Assembly (NCBI GenBank): GCA_030267565.1
Contig: BRXU01000002.1
Location: forward strand, 2,417,501 to 2,481,500
From: Pleodorina starrii
Lineage: Eukaryota; Chlorophyta; Chlorophyceae; Chlamydomonadales; Volvocaceae
Reading direction: 5' to 3'
Length of the DNA: 64,000 nt
The position numbers and the translations under genes are program-made. The notes beneath the pieces were generated by a model. It was given only the letters and a program-made list of their open reading frames with translations. It was not told the origin of the DNA and searched no databases. Below are positions 9,940-20,882 of this stretch, one piece after another (position 1 is the first letter of the stretch; every line of letters begins with the position of its first letter).

Positions 9940-12049
9940 CTATTGGTGGCGGTGGCGATCCGCGACCGTCAGCGAGCAGTACACCGAAAACATGCGGTCC
10001 TTCGCGCAGGGGGTGGTGGAGATCTGCGTATGTGCGCGCGGGGGTTGAAAGGGGAGCGGCAGGTCAGTAACCCGGTATTGAGCCAGCCCTGTCCAAGCCC
10101 GTGGCGCCTACAGTTGCATGCCATTGACCCGTGCCCGGCCGACTCAGCCAAGTGCGCCTCCTCAGCCGACGTGCGACCACATCCACATCCCAGATGCTCA
10201 CCTGCAGCGGCAGCTCCTGGACGGAGCGCACGTCCAGCGGAGTCACGACATCGGCCCAACTTGTGACGGTCGCCCAGTGCGTGTACTTGGAGGGGTCAAA
10301 CAGCGGGCTGCCGTACTCGTCAGAGGCGCCTGTACGAACGATGCGGCGCGGGGGAAAGCGAAAGCGAAAGACGGGCGGGATGAGCTTGTGGACTGTGGAG
10401 GGTGACAGCCGAGGCTGTTTAAACGCAGGTGGTGGCGGCGGCGCTGCGCTGCGCTGCAGAACGACTGAGGCAAGGCCGGGAAGGGCCGTACCGGCTGGCT
10501 GGTACATGCGGTCTGTGCCCCTTCTGAATGCAGAGGAGCAAGTGGCCGGCTGGCACCGGAACTGGCGCCGGAAAGCCCCATCACCTCCCAATGACTAGGT
10601 TTTCCGATGCGCTTCGACAGCCAACGAAAGGCCAACCACGTCGAAATCCCTGCAAGCTGCGCCCGGCCTCTCTGCATTCATCCCCATATGGGCAGGAACG
10701 TACCGGTACCTCCGCCCTTACTTCGCCCCTATTTCTCGGGATCTGCTCCACCTGGCCCCTGCCCTAGGTGTCGCGGTGAGGCTGCACTCCTGATCCGCTT
10801 CCCGAAGCTAACCCTCCGGCGGCGCACCTTCGGCTGGCGCCTCCGCGGGTATGAGCAGCGGCTCCTGGCGCCACCCGAATACGGACGCCAGGCCGTTGGG
10901 GTTCTGCCGGAAGTTCTCAAACGTGGGCCAGTTGTAGAACTGCGGTGCGTATATACCCGGGACCCGGCCGCGGCACGTGGGCAGGGTGAGCCATGCAGTT
11001 GCGGGCGAGCGACTGAGGGTCGCCAATCAAATAGACTTCGTGACTCCGTGACCGGGAGCGAGCTGGGCCGCGCAACACGGCGGGCACTGAGGCACACGGG
11101 TTCGCTTTAACGCTCACGGCCCAAGCACACGGTCAGTGCCGAGCCACGCACAAGCAGGAGTCACACGTAGTACCCCGGGTAGCAACCTCCAGGGGTAAAA
11201 TACGGGCGCATACGTGCACATGTGCATGCGCCCTGCGTGCCCCGCTCACCTGATTGCACACGACGTAGGCCAGCGTCCATTGGAGCGTCTCGTTGAGAGC
11301 GTCGGGGGCGCACAGGGGCGCCCAGGTGGCTTCGCCGGCTTCGGTGGGGGTGACCAGGACCTCAGCACGCGCGCCACTGCCGCACTGGCCCGCTGCGTTG
11401 CACACGTTCTCCTCGCAGCCCCAGCCACCCTGGGAGATGTTGATCGAGTTCATGACCGCCTCGGAGGTCTTTCCCTTGATTTCCACTGTAGGGCCAGGAA
11501 TGGGGCAGGAGGAGGAGCATGGAATCAGTGGGTTGAGTGTCGCAGCACTATTGGCGTGGTTGGCCTCCTCGTGCCGCCGCAAGTGCCAGCCGCAAGGCAC
11601 GCCATCCCACGTAATGCACGATGGCCAGTTCGGGATGTCGGGGCCCCAATCCTCAAGGCCTTGGTATGCCACAAGCTAATGCACGTGTCCATGGAAGCGG
11701 CCAAAGCGTGACTGCAGCAGGGCGGCGGCTTACCGTTGGAATCCGTCGATGGCTCTGCTGGCTTCGGATCCGGAGTAGGTTCCGGTGTGGGAGTCGGCGT
11801 AGGCAACGGGGTTGGAGATGGAGATGCCTTGCGGTTCGGCCGCCCTGCCTTGGGGGTCGGCGGGGGACGGGAGGACCGAGGCGGCTTGGGGTTCTTCCGT
11901 GCCTCCACACCTGCGGGCGCACAGGACAACAAATCCGTCAAGCGATCATACGTGAAGGCAATGCGCGTGTGGCACCCTTGGGTAAAATCGGAGAGGCTTG
12001 GCCCTGGCCCCCAGTCGTGCCGGGAGTTGCATGGTAGCCGAACCCTCAC
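9940..12049 (-). CDS. SRCR-like cysteine-containing protein, copy 1 (5' end unresolved)
   Basis: Spliced minus-strand gene. Exons supported by GT/AG sites and compatible phases: a Pro/Thr/Ser-rich exon ending at 11734 (donor GTAAGC; its upstream limit is uncertain, up to about 12049), 11250-11485, 10828-10939, 10202-10329 and a last exon 9940-10023 ending in TAG. The Pro-rich exon (PTPTPTPEPTPDPKP) reads like the hydroxyproline-rich linkers of algal extracellular proteins. The 11250 exon has ARAEVLV, then WAPLC, then VVCNQ, which recalls scavenger receptor cysteine-rich domains; this family call is tentative. The next exons carry FYNWPTFENF, FDPSKYTHWATVTSW and RSVQELPLQ. Donors at 11249, 10827 and 10201 are GTGAGC, GTGCGC and GTGAGC. 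No signal peptide was found because the 5' end is unresolved. The partner at 25,398-27,279 has the same exons and phases, which argues that the model is real. Confidence 0.55.
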
Positions 12050-13497
12050 ACCGGGCGCTTGGAGGGATGACGATTTCGGAATGCTGAGAAGCTCTAGATG
12101 TTTTGTTTATCTACAGTGCCAAGGGCCGGACTGCTCGCCGTAGCATCGGGGCACCGTTCCACTTCCAGTGCCGAACACCCCCAACCACCATGTATAATTT
12201 CAATTGTTTGGGATATGACACGGCGCGCTTGCACAAATTTAAATCGATAAACTAAGTTTGCATTGCTGCTATACGATAGATGTATGCTGCCGCTGGTCGA
12301 GGTGCTGCTAGGAAGCAGCTCTCGCGAAGCTCCGACAATTGGAGCACCCTGCAACCGCGCTACTCACCAATGCAAGATGTCAACAGAATGCATACAACGA
12401 TCGCCAAGCAAAGAACTCGCGCTCCACAGAGAACGCCGGTATGGCTGCAATTGCCTGCTGCCATGTCCAACTAACGGCGAGGCGCTACCACGAGCTTGTA
12501 TTAAAACAACTTCGTGTAATCTGATAGTATTCTGAATGGATATTTCAGAGCTGAGTTGATGAGTCTGAGCCGTTGAGTACAGAGCTATGTAGGTAGGAGC
12601 GCTGGACGTTGAAATTGCCTGGTATATTTACAGGGACTTCTATTTGACAGGAAGTAAGGTAAGTACTTTCACCTTACTCCACCAGCTTTATAAAGGTCTT
12701 TGCCAGCCGTACAAAATGGGTAAGTAGCACTTTGCTGTATGTTTGGCTTGATAGACGCTTTATAATAATTTTAATCGTCGTCTCTGTTAGATTGGGATTA
12801 AATTGGATGCGGTCGTTACAAGGAGGACCAGCTTTCACACTGGTTGCTAGCCGTACCGGCTGCACGGGCTGTCCATCCTACCCCAGGGGGCAAGGGGCAG
12901 CACGGGGGGAGTCCGCAAGCGACATGCACTTCACCTCCTGACAGTCAACACAATCTTCTCACTTGTCATGGCACGCATAATTCATGCCATCCTGAAGGGC
13001 TCCAGGGGCTCAGTTTTCAGCAAGATATACGGTATAGCATGTACCCGTGCATCGGGCATGCCCGTAATCGCCCGCCATTACCGCCATCGTCTGCTTACCT
13101 CACCCAACTAAATTGTTCGTTTTATATTTTTTCACATTATGCATTGTTATGTGCCCCATGATTGTCACTACAGGCGAGTAACGCGAGGTACGTGTTACGG
13201 TAGTTGGTACTGCTCTATTTGGTTCGCAACTTCACAAATTTTATTTTTTCGGAAGAAAGCATAAACATGTAAAATGTTGAAGTGGACATTCCTGACCGGA
13301 AAGCCGATTTCGTGTTGTTTGACTACTGTACAGCCGCATTTGTCAGACGGTAAACGAAGGTAGCTTTGCTTCCCTCTGCCTAGACGAAAGGAGCGGTAAG
13401 GTAAGCAGTCAGCATAAGTGAATTTACATGTCGCTGCGCACGTAGGTATGGTAGGAGGTGGTTGACGGCTCCTAGCCGGAAGCTGTACGTGCACTGA
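12050..13497. other. Stretch without recognisable gene
   Basis: AT-richer spacer between copy 1 of the SRCR-like gene and the tandem TIR elements. It holds only short ORFs without motifs and no repeat that I could define. Confidence 0.5.
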
Positions 13498-14092
13498 TGT
13501 CGGATCACATGACTGCACACGAACGAACCATGTGCCTACCCCAGACTGGAAATACGCGCTGCATCCAGTAAAGCTGTTTCACATGCGCCAAATATACATA
13601 AATGGCGCAACGGCAATGCGGCACACTCGCAGCGAGGCGTCACCGTAACGTAGATAGGATCATCCACCGGCTGCTGGCGAAGTCGGCTCCACGCAGAACG
13701 GCTGACCATATAATGCTGCGTATTGCACAAATGGTGCAAATACGATGACGATGGAAGTGTCTCGGCCACAGGCAAGGGAAAAGAGTGAAGATGAAAGACC
13801 TTACATGTCTCTTCCGCTAGGCCAGGTCCATAACCTAACGAAAGGGGCCTACTAGTTGCTCACAGGCGACTGCCTGAGAGCAAATCGAGACAAGGCAACA
13901 AGCCAAAGACTCGACTATAATACGCGAAACAACTGTACGACATCCTACTCCCGAGATCTTCACGTAAGCTATACTACGTTACGAACTCGAAAGCGAACAA
14001 CCAAGACTGACGTAGAACCAACAAATTACGCAAATCCGCAATAACAGGAAATACGGACGGTAAACTGCCGGTGACGGTAAACTGATCCGACA
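13498..14092. mobile_element. Non-autonomous TIR element, 595 bp (deletion derivative)
   Basis: Starts TGTCGGATCA and ends TGATCCGACA, a perfect 10-bp terminal inverted repeat. Its first 50 bp match the start of the neighbour at 14095, and its last 545 or so bp match that neighbour's end (15038-15582) with only about two substitutions noticed. It is therefore the same element with about 893 bp of interior removed; the junction falls on a CT microhomology at 13546-13547. Short ORFs inside it are not credible genes. Left flank is CTGA. Confidence 0.8.
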
Positions 14093-14094
14093 GC

Positions 14095-15582
14095 TGTCGG
14101 ATCACATGACTGCACACGAACGAACCATGTGCCTACCCCAGACTCCCCCCCCAGCGTGCAACGCAGAAAGCAAAGCTGGAAATGAAGGGGTGCACATGAA
14201 ATCAGGTGCGAAGCAGTTCCAGCCATGACCGCACGACAATCCAAGCGTCCTGTCGGTAGGGCCGAGACACGAAGATAAAATGCCAAACGTACGGTGAACA
14301 CCAAGTCTGCACGCAAGCAGGAAACACCTGGAGAAGTGCCCAGCCACAAACAACCAACGATGCAGCAGCGGGTCGCCAACACGCTCACCTAACCACGGAT
14401 CTGCCAAACAACAAGACGGCATGAGCATCCGCGGATCACCCCACTACGGACACATCGCATTCAACGGTTCCCGGGATCTAGCACTGGCTCTGGCAGCTGG
14501 GCTCTGGCTCGGGCGTCACCACATCAGACGGACATCGTCAGCAATGGTCCCCACACGTGGCTCGGGATCTAGCACCTGCGCGTCACCCAGCCAGCTCACG
14601 TTGGGCGGGCGAGGAACACGACGGACAGCCACGCACTACGCAAAAACATAAGCGATCTGGTCCCGCCTCAACTGACGCCTACTTCCAGCCAGGGTTCAGC
14701 ACGACAACCTAACGCAGCTTAGCGTCACCTCAGTCGGCAAACTTCACGCAGGCCTAGCCCCTACCCGGGATATAGCTCTGGCTACCGGGCTCTGGCGTCA
14801 CCTCTGTCGGTAGGCGTTACTATCCCTTTAACGTGGCCCGGGATATAGCATCGGCGAAGAAGTTGCGGCCTCTACCCGCCAGCAAGGCGCAGGACTCGAC
14901 AGTATCAGTCTCGGGCCAAAACGAATCCACTGCGTCAACACAAATCAAGGCTCAATCCGAAGGTCAGGCGCGGCGACCAAATCATAACATCACGACATCA
15001 TGCTCGATAAGAACCAAGCACTTGGTCTCGATTTGCTGGGAATACGCGCTGCATCCAGTAAAGCTGTTTCACATGCGCCAAATATACATAAATGGCGCAA
15101 CGGCAATGCGGCACACTCGCAACGAGGCGTCACCGTAACGTAGATAGGATCATCCACCGGCTGCTGGCGAAGTCGGCTCCACGCAGAACGGCTGACCATA
15201 TAATGCTGCGTATTGCACAAATGGTGCAAATACGATGACGATGGAAGTGTCTCGGCCACAGGCAAGGGAAAAGAGTGAAGATGAAAGACCTTACATGTCT
15301 CTTCCGCTAGGCCAGGTCCATAACCTAACGAAAGGGGCCTACTAGTTGCTCACAGGCGACTGCCTGAGAGCAAATCGAGACAAGGCAACAAGCCAAAGAC
15401 TCGACTATAATACGCGAAACAACTGTACGACATCCTACTCCCGAGATCTTCACGTAAGCTATACTACGTTACGAACTCGAAAGCGAACAACCAAGACTGA
15501 CGTAGAACCAACAAATTACGCAAATCCGCAATAACAGGAAATACGGACGGTAAACTGCCGGTGACGGTAAACTGATCCGACA
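14095..15582. mobile_element. Non-autonomous TIR element, 1,488 bp (parent form)
   Basis: Same TGTCGGATCA / TGATCCGACA ends as its neighbour, from which it is separated by only GC (14093-14094). Together they create a perfect 22-bp palindrome at the junction (14083-14104). The unique interior (14145-15037) has no transposase-like ORF but contains several degenerate copies of a CGGGATCTAGC / CGGGATATAGC motif between 14470 and 14850. After its right end comes CTGA (15583-15586), matching the CTGA left of the first element, so the pair may have moved as one unit with a 4-bp target duplication. Superfamily not identified. Confidence 0.75.
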
Positions 15583-16265
15583 CTGACGCAGCCCTTTCAG
15601 CACGCGCATCCCTTGTCATGTTGTACTTATCTCACAACCCCGACAGTATTCTTCCACAGTCGCGCGCGTAGTTTATGCGACGAGACGCACAGGGATAAGC
15701 AAAGAAATGCCTGCAGACGTCTAAACTCCGAAGATTAGCAATGTCAGGGAATATCCGTTTTGCATTAATAAAGGGCTGGCGCCTTGAGGCGGCCGCCTGA
15801 CAGGTTGAGGTGTAGCCGAAACCCGAAAGGCGGCGCGGAGTGTACGTCCGGCCGAATAGGTTGGCTCCTGTCCACTCAATCTCCCCACCCCCACTCTGGG
15901 AAATGGGGGGGGGGGGTCAATTCTTCGTTAAATGATTCGTAAAATGGCTTCGTAACACATTCGTTAAGGTCCGGACCTTTACGAAGAACTTACGAAGGCA
16001 TTAACGAAGGACTTAACGAACCCACATACGAACCTGAAACGAAGGATTGGCACGGCTGTTTTTTCGCAATGCTACAATGTATTTATATATAAAAACACAT
16101 TTGAAAAACCAATTTTAAAGTGCGAGATTGCTGGTGAATGCCTTGCTCGAGGTGACGAACTTCGTTAAACCGACATAACGAACTTCGTATGGTTGTACCG
16201 AGTACAGCATACATACTGGTGGCGTCCCCGCTCCGGGAACCTCTCCGATGGACACTCGGGTTTAG
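15583..16265 (+). other. Spacer and probable LINE 5' region
   Basis: From about 15,925 to 16,200 the sequence is crowded with TTCGT/ACGAA pentamers (about a dozen within the first 130 bp), the same signature as in the 3' region of the LINE. An in-frame ATG (16248-16250) is followed five codons later by TAG (16263-16265), directly ahead of the LINE reading frame. No ORF1/gag-like frame is present upstream. Confidence 0.45.
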
Positions 16266-19200
16266 GACCCTTCCCGGAGTAATGAACCGCTTCGCATAAT
16301 TCAGTGGAACTTGCGGGGCGTTACGGAATGGAAATTGGAGCAACGCGAGCTTCTCAATCTCGCACTGCGGTACGACATTGTCGTGCTTACTGAAACTCAC
16401 GGGACACTCACGGGCCGACTTTCTCGACTTATACCGGATGGGTCGCGGTGTTTTTTCGCTGGTCGTTCAAGGGATCGTGGGGGTGTCTGTGTTTGGGTTC
16501 ATCAACGCATCGCGCGCTACGTAACGCATTGCACGTCGTCTGATGCCCCTAGGGGCATGAACAGTGTTTGGCTGCGGCTCCAGGGGGACGCGTTGGACCT
16601 CGGTGGTAACGGGCTGGTCATCGGTGCTGTCTATGCCGCACCTCTGGGGTCTCGTGTTTATTCGTTGGGTGGTCGCAGTTCGCAGGATAGCGTAACGAGG
16701 CGTGTCATGGATAGGGTTCGCGCTCTGGTGCGGCGTTTTCAACAGCCTGGCGACGAGGTTCTGATGTTGGGCGATCTCAACGTCAGAGTTGCTGGAGCTA
16801 GCGAGCTTCCCGATGTCGACGGTGACGCGGAACTAGCAGAATTCACTCAAGCGGAGCTGGGGCAGGCCAACCTTTTGCGCGCCATCCCTCCACGTCGGTC
16901 CGAGGACACCTCAGATAATGTTTTCGGGCGGGCGCTGGCGGCCCTCTGTCAGGAATTGGAGCTGGTTGTTTTGAATGGTCGAGTGAACGGTGATCCTCAA
17001 GGCGCGTGCACGTTTTGGAGCCCTGCGGGACAGGGGCGTAGCATGATAGATTTGTTTGTCGCATCTCCCGCCCTGTTCTTCCGAGCGGATCGTCTGCAGG
17101 TCACGAACATACCCGTTGCACAATCAGGAGTGAAGGTGGGCAGCCTCATGAGCGATCACTGCCCGGTGTCGCTTGACCTGAGGGTTCTGAGGCAGGGCGC
17201 CTCCCCAGCGGGTAGATCCAGTCCCAGAGCGCGCTTTGACGTGCGGCGCAAAGCCCGGTACGCTAGTCTTTTTGCTGCGGATGATGCCCCCTCTGTCCGG
17301 CGAATCGCCGACGCTGTTAACAAACTTGGCGCCGAGCTGGATAGTACGGCGGTTGTTGAGGTTATCACGATGGCGTGTTCGGCAGCGTTGGAAAAGGCTT
17401 TCGGGGGGCGTCTCAGTAGGGTCCGGCGGGTCAGGGAGGATCGGGATGCTCCTTGGTGGACCGATGAGTGCGCCACCGCCCGTAATGCGATGCTGCAGCA
17501 CAAAGCCTATATGAGGGCGCACGGGCTTCTGGCTGACGAGCAAGCGCGGCTGGTCTTCTCCACGCTGCGTACTCGCTACCAGAGGCTTAGGAAGGATGCT
17601 CGCGCCGCGTATAGTGTCTCCCATTTCACGTCCTTTCTGGAGGAGTGCAAGGGCGACCCCCGCGCACTGTGGCGACGGCTCAATCAGGGTTTGAAACCCG
17701 ACTGCCCCATCCGCGATGTCAATAGTTGGCGCGAGTATTTCGACGCGTTATACAATGATGAGGTTAATGCGTTTAGTGCGGTGAGGGCGGACTATATTCT
17801 GAACCTTTTTAACGGGCGTCCCCTCACAGCGCCACGCAACTGGGCCGGTAACGAAGGCGTAGCTCGGAATCAGAGGGTTGTTGCGGCGGCGTCCCTGAAT
17901 GCCCCGTTTTCACTGGCGGAGGTCATCGCGGCCCTTAAATCATTGGCCAACCATAAATCGCCAGGCCTTGAGCGGGCTCCGGCGGAGTGTTACAAATATG
18001 CCACCCGCAAAGTGGAGGATAAGGAAGAGCTCGTTCTTGCGCCGTACCTTTTGCGTCTGTTGGAGCATATCCGGTCCACGGGCGATTATCCCAAGCAGTT
18101 TGAGGTTTCGATCGTCACCCCTCTACACAAGAAGGGCGACGCGCTCGATCCGAGCAACTATCGTGGGTTGGCTGTTGGCGGGGCCCTCTCTAAGCTATAT
18201 GCGAACCTTCTTGACCGGCGGTTGAAGGCTTGGGGAGAGAGTAGCGGCGCGCGCAGTCCTTACCAGGGGGGCTTCCGGCCCAAGCGTGGCACCATCCACA
18301 ACTTGTTCCTGCTACGGCACCTTACGGATCGTTGCCGCAGGGTACTCCCCAACGGTTCGAGCCAAGCACTTTTTGTTTGCCAGATCGATTTTGAGAAGGC
18401 CTTTGACCGGGTGAATAGGGACATGTTGTGGTTGCGTCTCGAGGAAAGAGGGGTCACAGGCGCGGCACTGGCGGCTCTGAAGCGCTGCTATGAGCGGGTG
18501 GAACTGCGGGTCAAGGTTAACGGCACGACGGGAGCGGCGTTCCCTTCTTCGCAAGGTGTGAAACAGGGATGCCCGATGAGCCCAACGCCGTTTGGTTTCT
18601 TCGTAGAAGGGTATGCCGACTACGTCGACGCCCTTGACGTCGCGCTCCCAGATGCCATGGCGGCCCCAGACTGCCCAGACGTCGAAGGTCGGCGAGTGCC
18701 TCTAGCCCTGTATGCGGACGACTTAAGCCTTTTCGCGGCGACAAAGCGACGTTTGATGAGCTTGCTTAGAGCTTTACGGGAGTGGTCCGAGGTGTTTGGT
18801 CTTACTGTTAATGCGAGGAAGTGTGAGCTGCTGCTCTTCCACCCCAGTGATCAGGTTAGGAGTCACTTCTACGCGATCAACGGCCTGGTTACTATGCGCG
18901 TTTTGGAGGACGGGCTGCCGGTGGACCGGCCCATCACCTGGAAGCCGCGCGCACGTTATCTCGGGCTACATTTTGGCCCTAATAGTTCCTTTGCGTCGTG
19001 CACGGACGAACTCTACGTCGCGGGCCAGCGGGCTATGTTTTCCCTGCTTAGCAAGTTGCGTCGACAGGGGCTATTGTTACCTTCCGTCGGAATGAAATGC
19101 TTTAATGCGCAAGTCCGTTCTGTTCTGTCTTATGGTTCGCAGTTGTGGGGTGTCGATTTGGTTTTAGCGTTGCTCGAGAGGGGTTTCCCGGCTAACGAGG

Positions 19201-20057
19201 CACCGCGTTCCTGTTATTTTGAGGTCGCTACTCGGGATCGCATGGTCAAGCTGCAAATCGCCTTTATGAAGCAGCTGGTCGGAGCTTCCGTCCCGCCCCT
19301 TCAATTGTTGTTTAGGGAACTAGGGCAGATGCCGCTGCAGATGTACTGGGCTGAATCTGTGTTTCGTTTTTGGAACAGTATGGTTGAGAACACTAGCAGC
19401 ATATACCACAGTGTTTTTCGTCACGAGATCCGGCTGGCATTGGAATCGGATTTGCAGGGGGACGGCTGGGGAACTAAGATCATTCGGGCTCTGAACATCT
19501 TAAGGCATGACTGGCCGGAGGATGCGACGGCGGGTACCATCGACGCCAGGGTTAGACGGTACTCTACGTGCAAGCTCGACGTTGAGGCGCTGTTGGACAC
19601 TCTTAGGGGGCGCATTAACGATGATTGGGCCAGTGACAGGTTGGCCGTCGACCCGTGCTCTTTCGTTACGGATGGCAGGAAGCCAGGCGTGAAAATGTGC
19701 CGTCACAAGCACTGGATGGGGCAGCCGAAGCAGTTTGAGGGTTACATTCCCCCGGCGCACCACCGTGCCCTTCTCCGTTTCCGGTTATGCGTATCAGACC
19801 TGGCGGTTAATAGCGAGAGTAATCGAGCCAGGGAGTTGCGTGTGTGCAAGGCGTGTCGCATTAATGGTGCCGTCGAGGACGAGAAGCACTTCCTGTTGGA
19901 GTGTTCTGCTCTCGTGTCAGCGCGGCAGAAGCTTTGGGACCTGGGTGTACCGGAGGGAGCGAGTGTATGCGACGTCATGCAAATAGACGATCAGCGCGGT
20001 CTTGCAAAGGTTGTTTATGACATGTTTTGCTTTCGGCGCGAGCGCATCGCCGTGTAG
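16266..20057 (+). CDS. LINE ORF: APE endonuclease plus reverse transcriptase
   Basis: About 1,263 codons, ending at TAG (20055-20057). The frame opens after a TAG at 16263 with no in-frame ATG ahead of the first domain, so initiation is unexplained. Numbering from the TTG at 16311: residues 1-285 are an exonuclease-endonuclease-phosphatase domain that nicks target DNA, preceded by the diagnostic IIQWNLRG and containing VVLTETHG, LMLGDLNVR and SLMSDHCPVSLDL. RT spans roughly 530-860, with VTPLHKKGD, YRGLAVGGALSKLYA, QIDFEKAFDRVN, GVKQGCPMSP and the catalytic YADD at 801-804. A C-terminal C-x2-C-x11-H-x4-C motif starts near 1179 (CKAC, then KHFLLEC), as in many LINEs. No internal stop is seen, so the copy may be recent. 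Confidence 0.92.
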   Translation, partial: DPSRSNEPLRIIQWNLRGVTEWKLEQRELLNLALRYDIVVLTETHGTLTGRLSRLIPDGSRCFFAGRSRDRGGVCVWVHQRIARYVTHCTSSDAPRGMNSVWLRLQGDALDLGGNGLVIGAVYAAPLGSRVYSLGGRSSQDSVTRRVMDRVRALVRRFQQPGDEVLMLGDLNVRVAGASELPDVDGDAELAEFTQAELGQANLLRAIPPRRSEDTSDNVFGRALAALCQELELVVLNGRVNGDPQGACTFWSPAGQGRSMIDLFVASPALFFRADRLQVTNIPVAQSGVKVGSLMSDHCPVSLDLRVLRQGASPAGRSSPRARFDVRRKARYASLFAADDAPSVRRIADAVNKLGAELDSTAVVEVITMACSAALEKAFGGRLSRVRRVREDRDAPWWTDECATARNAMLQHKAYMRAHGLLADEQARLVFSTLRTRYQRLRKDARAAYSVSHFTSFLEECKGDPRALWRRLNQGLKPDCPIRDVNSWREYFDALYNDEVNAFSAVRADYILNLFNGRPLTAPRNWAGNEGVARNQRVVAAASLNAPFSLAEVIAALKSLANHKSPGLERAPAECYKYATRKVEDKEELVLAPYLLRLLEHIRSTGDYPKQFEVSIVTPLHKKGDALDPSNYRGLAVGGALSKLYANLLDRRLKAWGESSGARSPYQGGFRPKRGTIHNLFLLRHLTDRCRRVLPNGSSQALFVCQIDFEKAFDRVNRDMLWLRLEERGVTGAALAALKRCYERVELRVKVNGTTGAAFPSSQGVKQGCPMSPTPFGFFVEGYADYVDALDVALPDAMAAPDCPDVEGRRVPLALYADDLSLFAATKRRLMSLLRALREWSEVFGLTVNARKCELLLFHPSDQVRSHFYAINGLVTMRVLEDGLPVDRPITWKPRARYLGLHFGPNSSFASCTDELYVAGQRAMFSLLSKLRRQGLLLPSVGMKCFNAQVRSVLSYGSQLWGVDLVLALLERGFPANEAPRSCYFEVATRDRMVKLQIAFMKQLVGASVPPLQLLFRELGQMPLQMYWAESVFRFWNSMVENTSSIYHSVFRHEIRLALESDLQGDGWGTKIIRALNILRHDWPEDATAGTIDARVRRYSTCKLDVEALLDTLRGRINDDWASDRLAVDPCSFVTDGRKPGVKMCRHKHWMGQPKQFEGYIPPAHHRALLRFRLCVSDLAVNSESNRARELRVCKACRINGAVEDEKHFLLECSALVSARQKLWDLGVPEGASVCDVMQIDDQRGLAKVVYDMFCFRRERIAV

Positions 20058-20348
20058 AGTCGATGGAGACTCCTTCTCAGGTCATGTTGTGCTTTTGTGA
20101 CGTATCTGTCTTATGTTGTCTTTATGCCCTTTCTGCTACGGTTGATTTTTCCTTACTTTTTGTTCCTTTTGCTTGACTGAGGCGGTTCATGAGCCTTCGG
20201 GTTCGTTTGAACCGTACGAGCTCACTGAAGCTTGTAACATCATCATATAATGAATTTCGTTGAAGCCTGCAAACCTGCAGGTTACGCACTACGTTATTGA
20301 TACAATCAGCTGAGCTGAAGAAAACGCACTTCGTACTGTAAGTGGTAG

Positions 20349-20713
20349 ACGAAGCTCGTCTGCATAAGTCGCGATGAGTCGTCTTGTTTACGAAGCTCGT
20401 AAGCTGTCCTGGTAACGAGTTTCGTTAAGCAAACGGGGCACATTTACGCATAAGAACGCAGTGCGTTCAATGTACTGGTAACGAAGCTCGTCTGCATAAG
20501 TCGCGATGAGTCGTCTTGTTTACGAAGCTCGTAAGCTGTCCTGGTAACGAGTTTCGTTAAGCAAACGGGGCGCATTTACGCATAAGAACGCAGTGCGTTC
20601 AATGTACTGGTAACGAAGCTCGTCTGCATAAGTCGCGATGAGTCGTCTTGTTTACGAAGCTCGTAAGCTGTCCTGGTAACGAGTTTCGTTAATCAAACGG
20701 GGCACATTTACGC
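20349..20713 (+). repeat. 132-bp tandem repeat, about 2.8 copies
   Basis: Units start at 20349, 20481 and 20613, each with ACGAAGCTCGTCTGCATAAG. The copies are nearly identical, and the third ends early at about 20713. Each unit is full of ACGAA/TTCGT motifs. They lie in the 3' untranslated region of the LINE and are non-coding. Confidence 0.9.
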
Positions 20714-20882
20714 CATTGAACGGAATGTTTTGACTAACAACCTTCTAGTCTAGACATCAGTCGCAAACTTCGTTCTTGTGGGATTCGTCAACGACTAACG
20801 AACCATGAGTAACGAAGAATGGTGGGCCTATGTCGTCGCTGCTGGACGACCCCAATCTCGCTTAGGGTTATATAACAATTGG

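Larger units (their letters stand above)
15925..20882 (+). mobile_element. Non-LTR retrotransposon (LINE, APE-type), approximate limits
   Basis: Built around a single long ORF with an endonuclease, RT and a C-terminal zinc motif, preceded and followed by ACGAA-rich non-coding sequence and carrying 132-bp tandem repeats in its 3' region. The ends are estimates: no target duplication or poly(A)/short-repeat tail was found, and a similar ACGAA-rich block continues at 20,925-21,060. The exact clade was not assigned. Confidence 0.6.

Noticed and set aside
13547..15582. The 546-bp direct repeats (13547-14092, 15037-15582) taken as LTRs of a retrotransposon
   Set aside because: No primer-binding site, polypurine tract or pol-like ORF lies between them, and a 50-bp left end with a matching inverted repeat precedes both copies, so two TIR elements explain the structure better.
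5302..16265. Reassignment of TAG to a sense codon in this genome
   Set aside because: TAG is the natural stop of the AlkB-like gene (46913-46915), the aminotransferase (50389-50391) and the LINE ORF itself, so the standard code holds.
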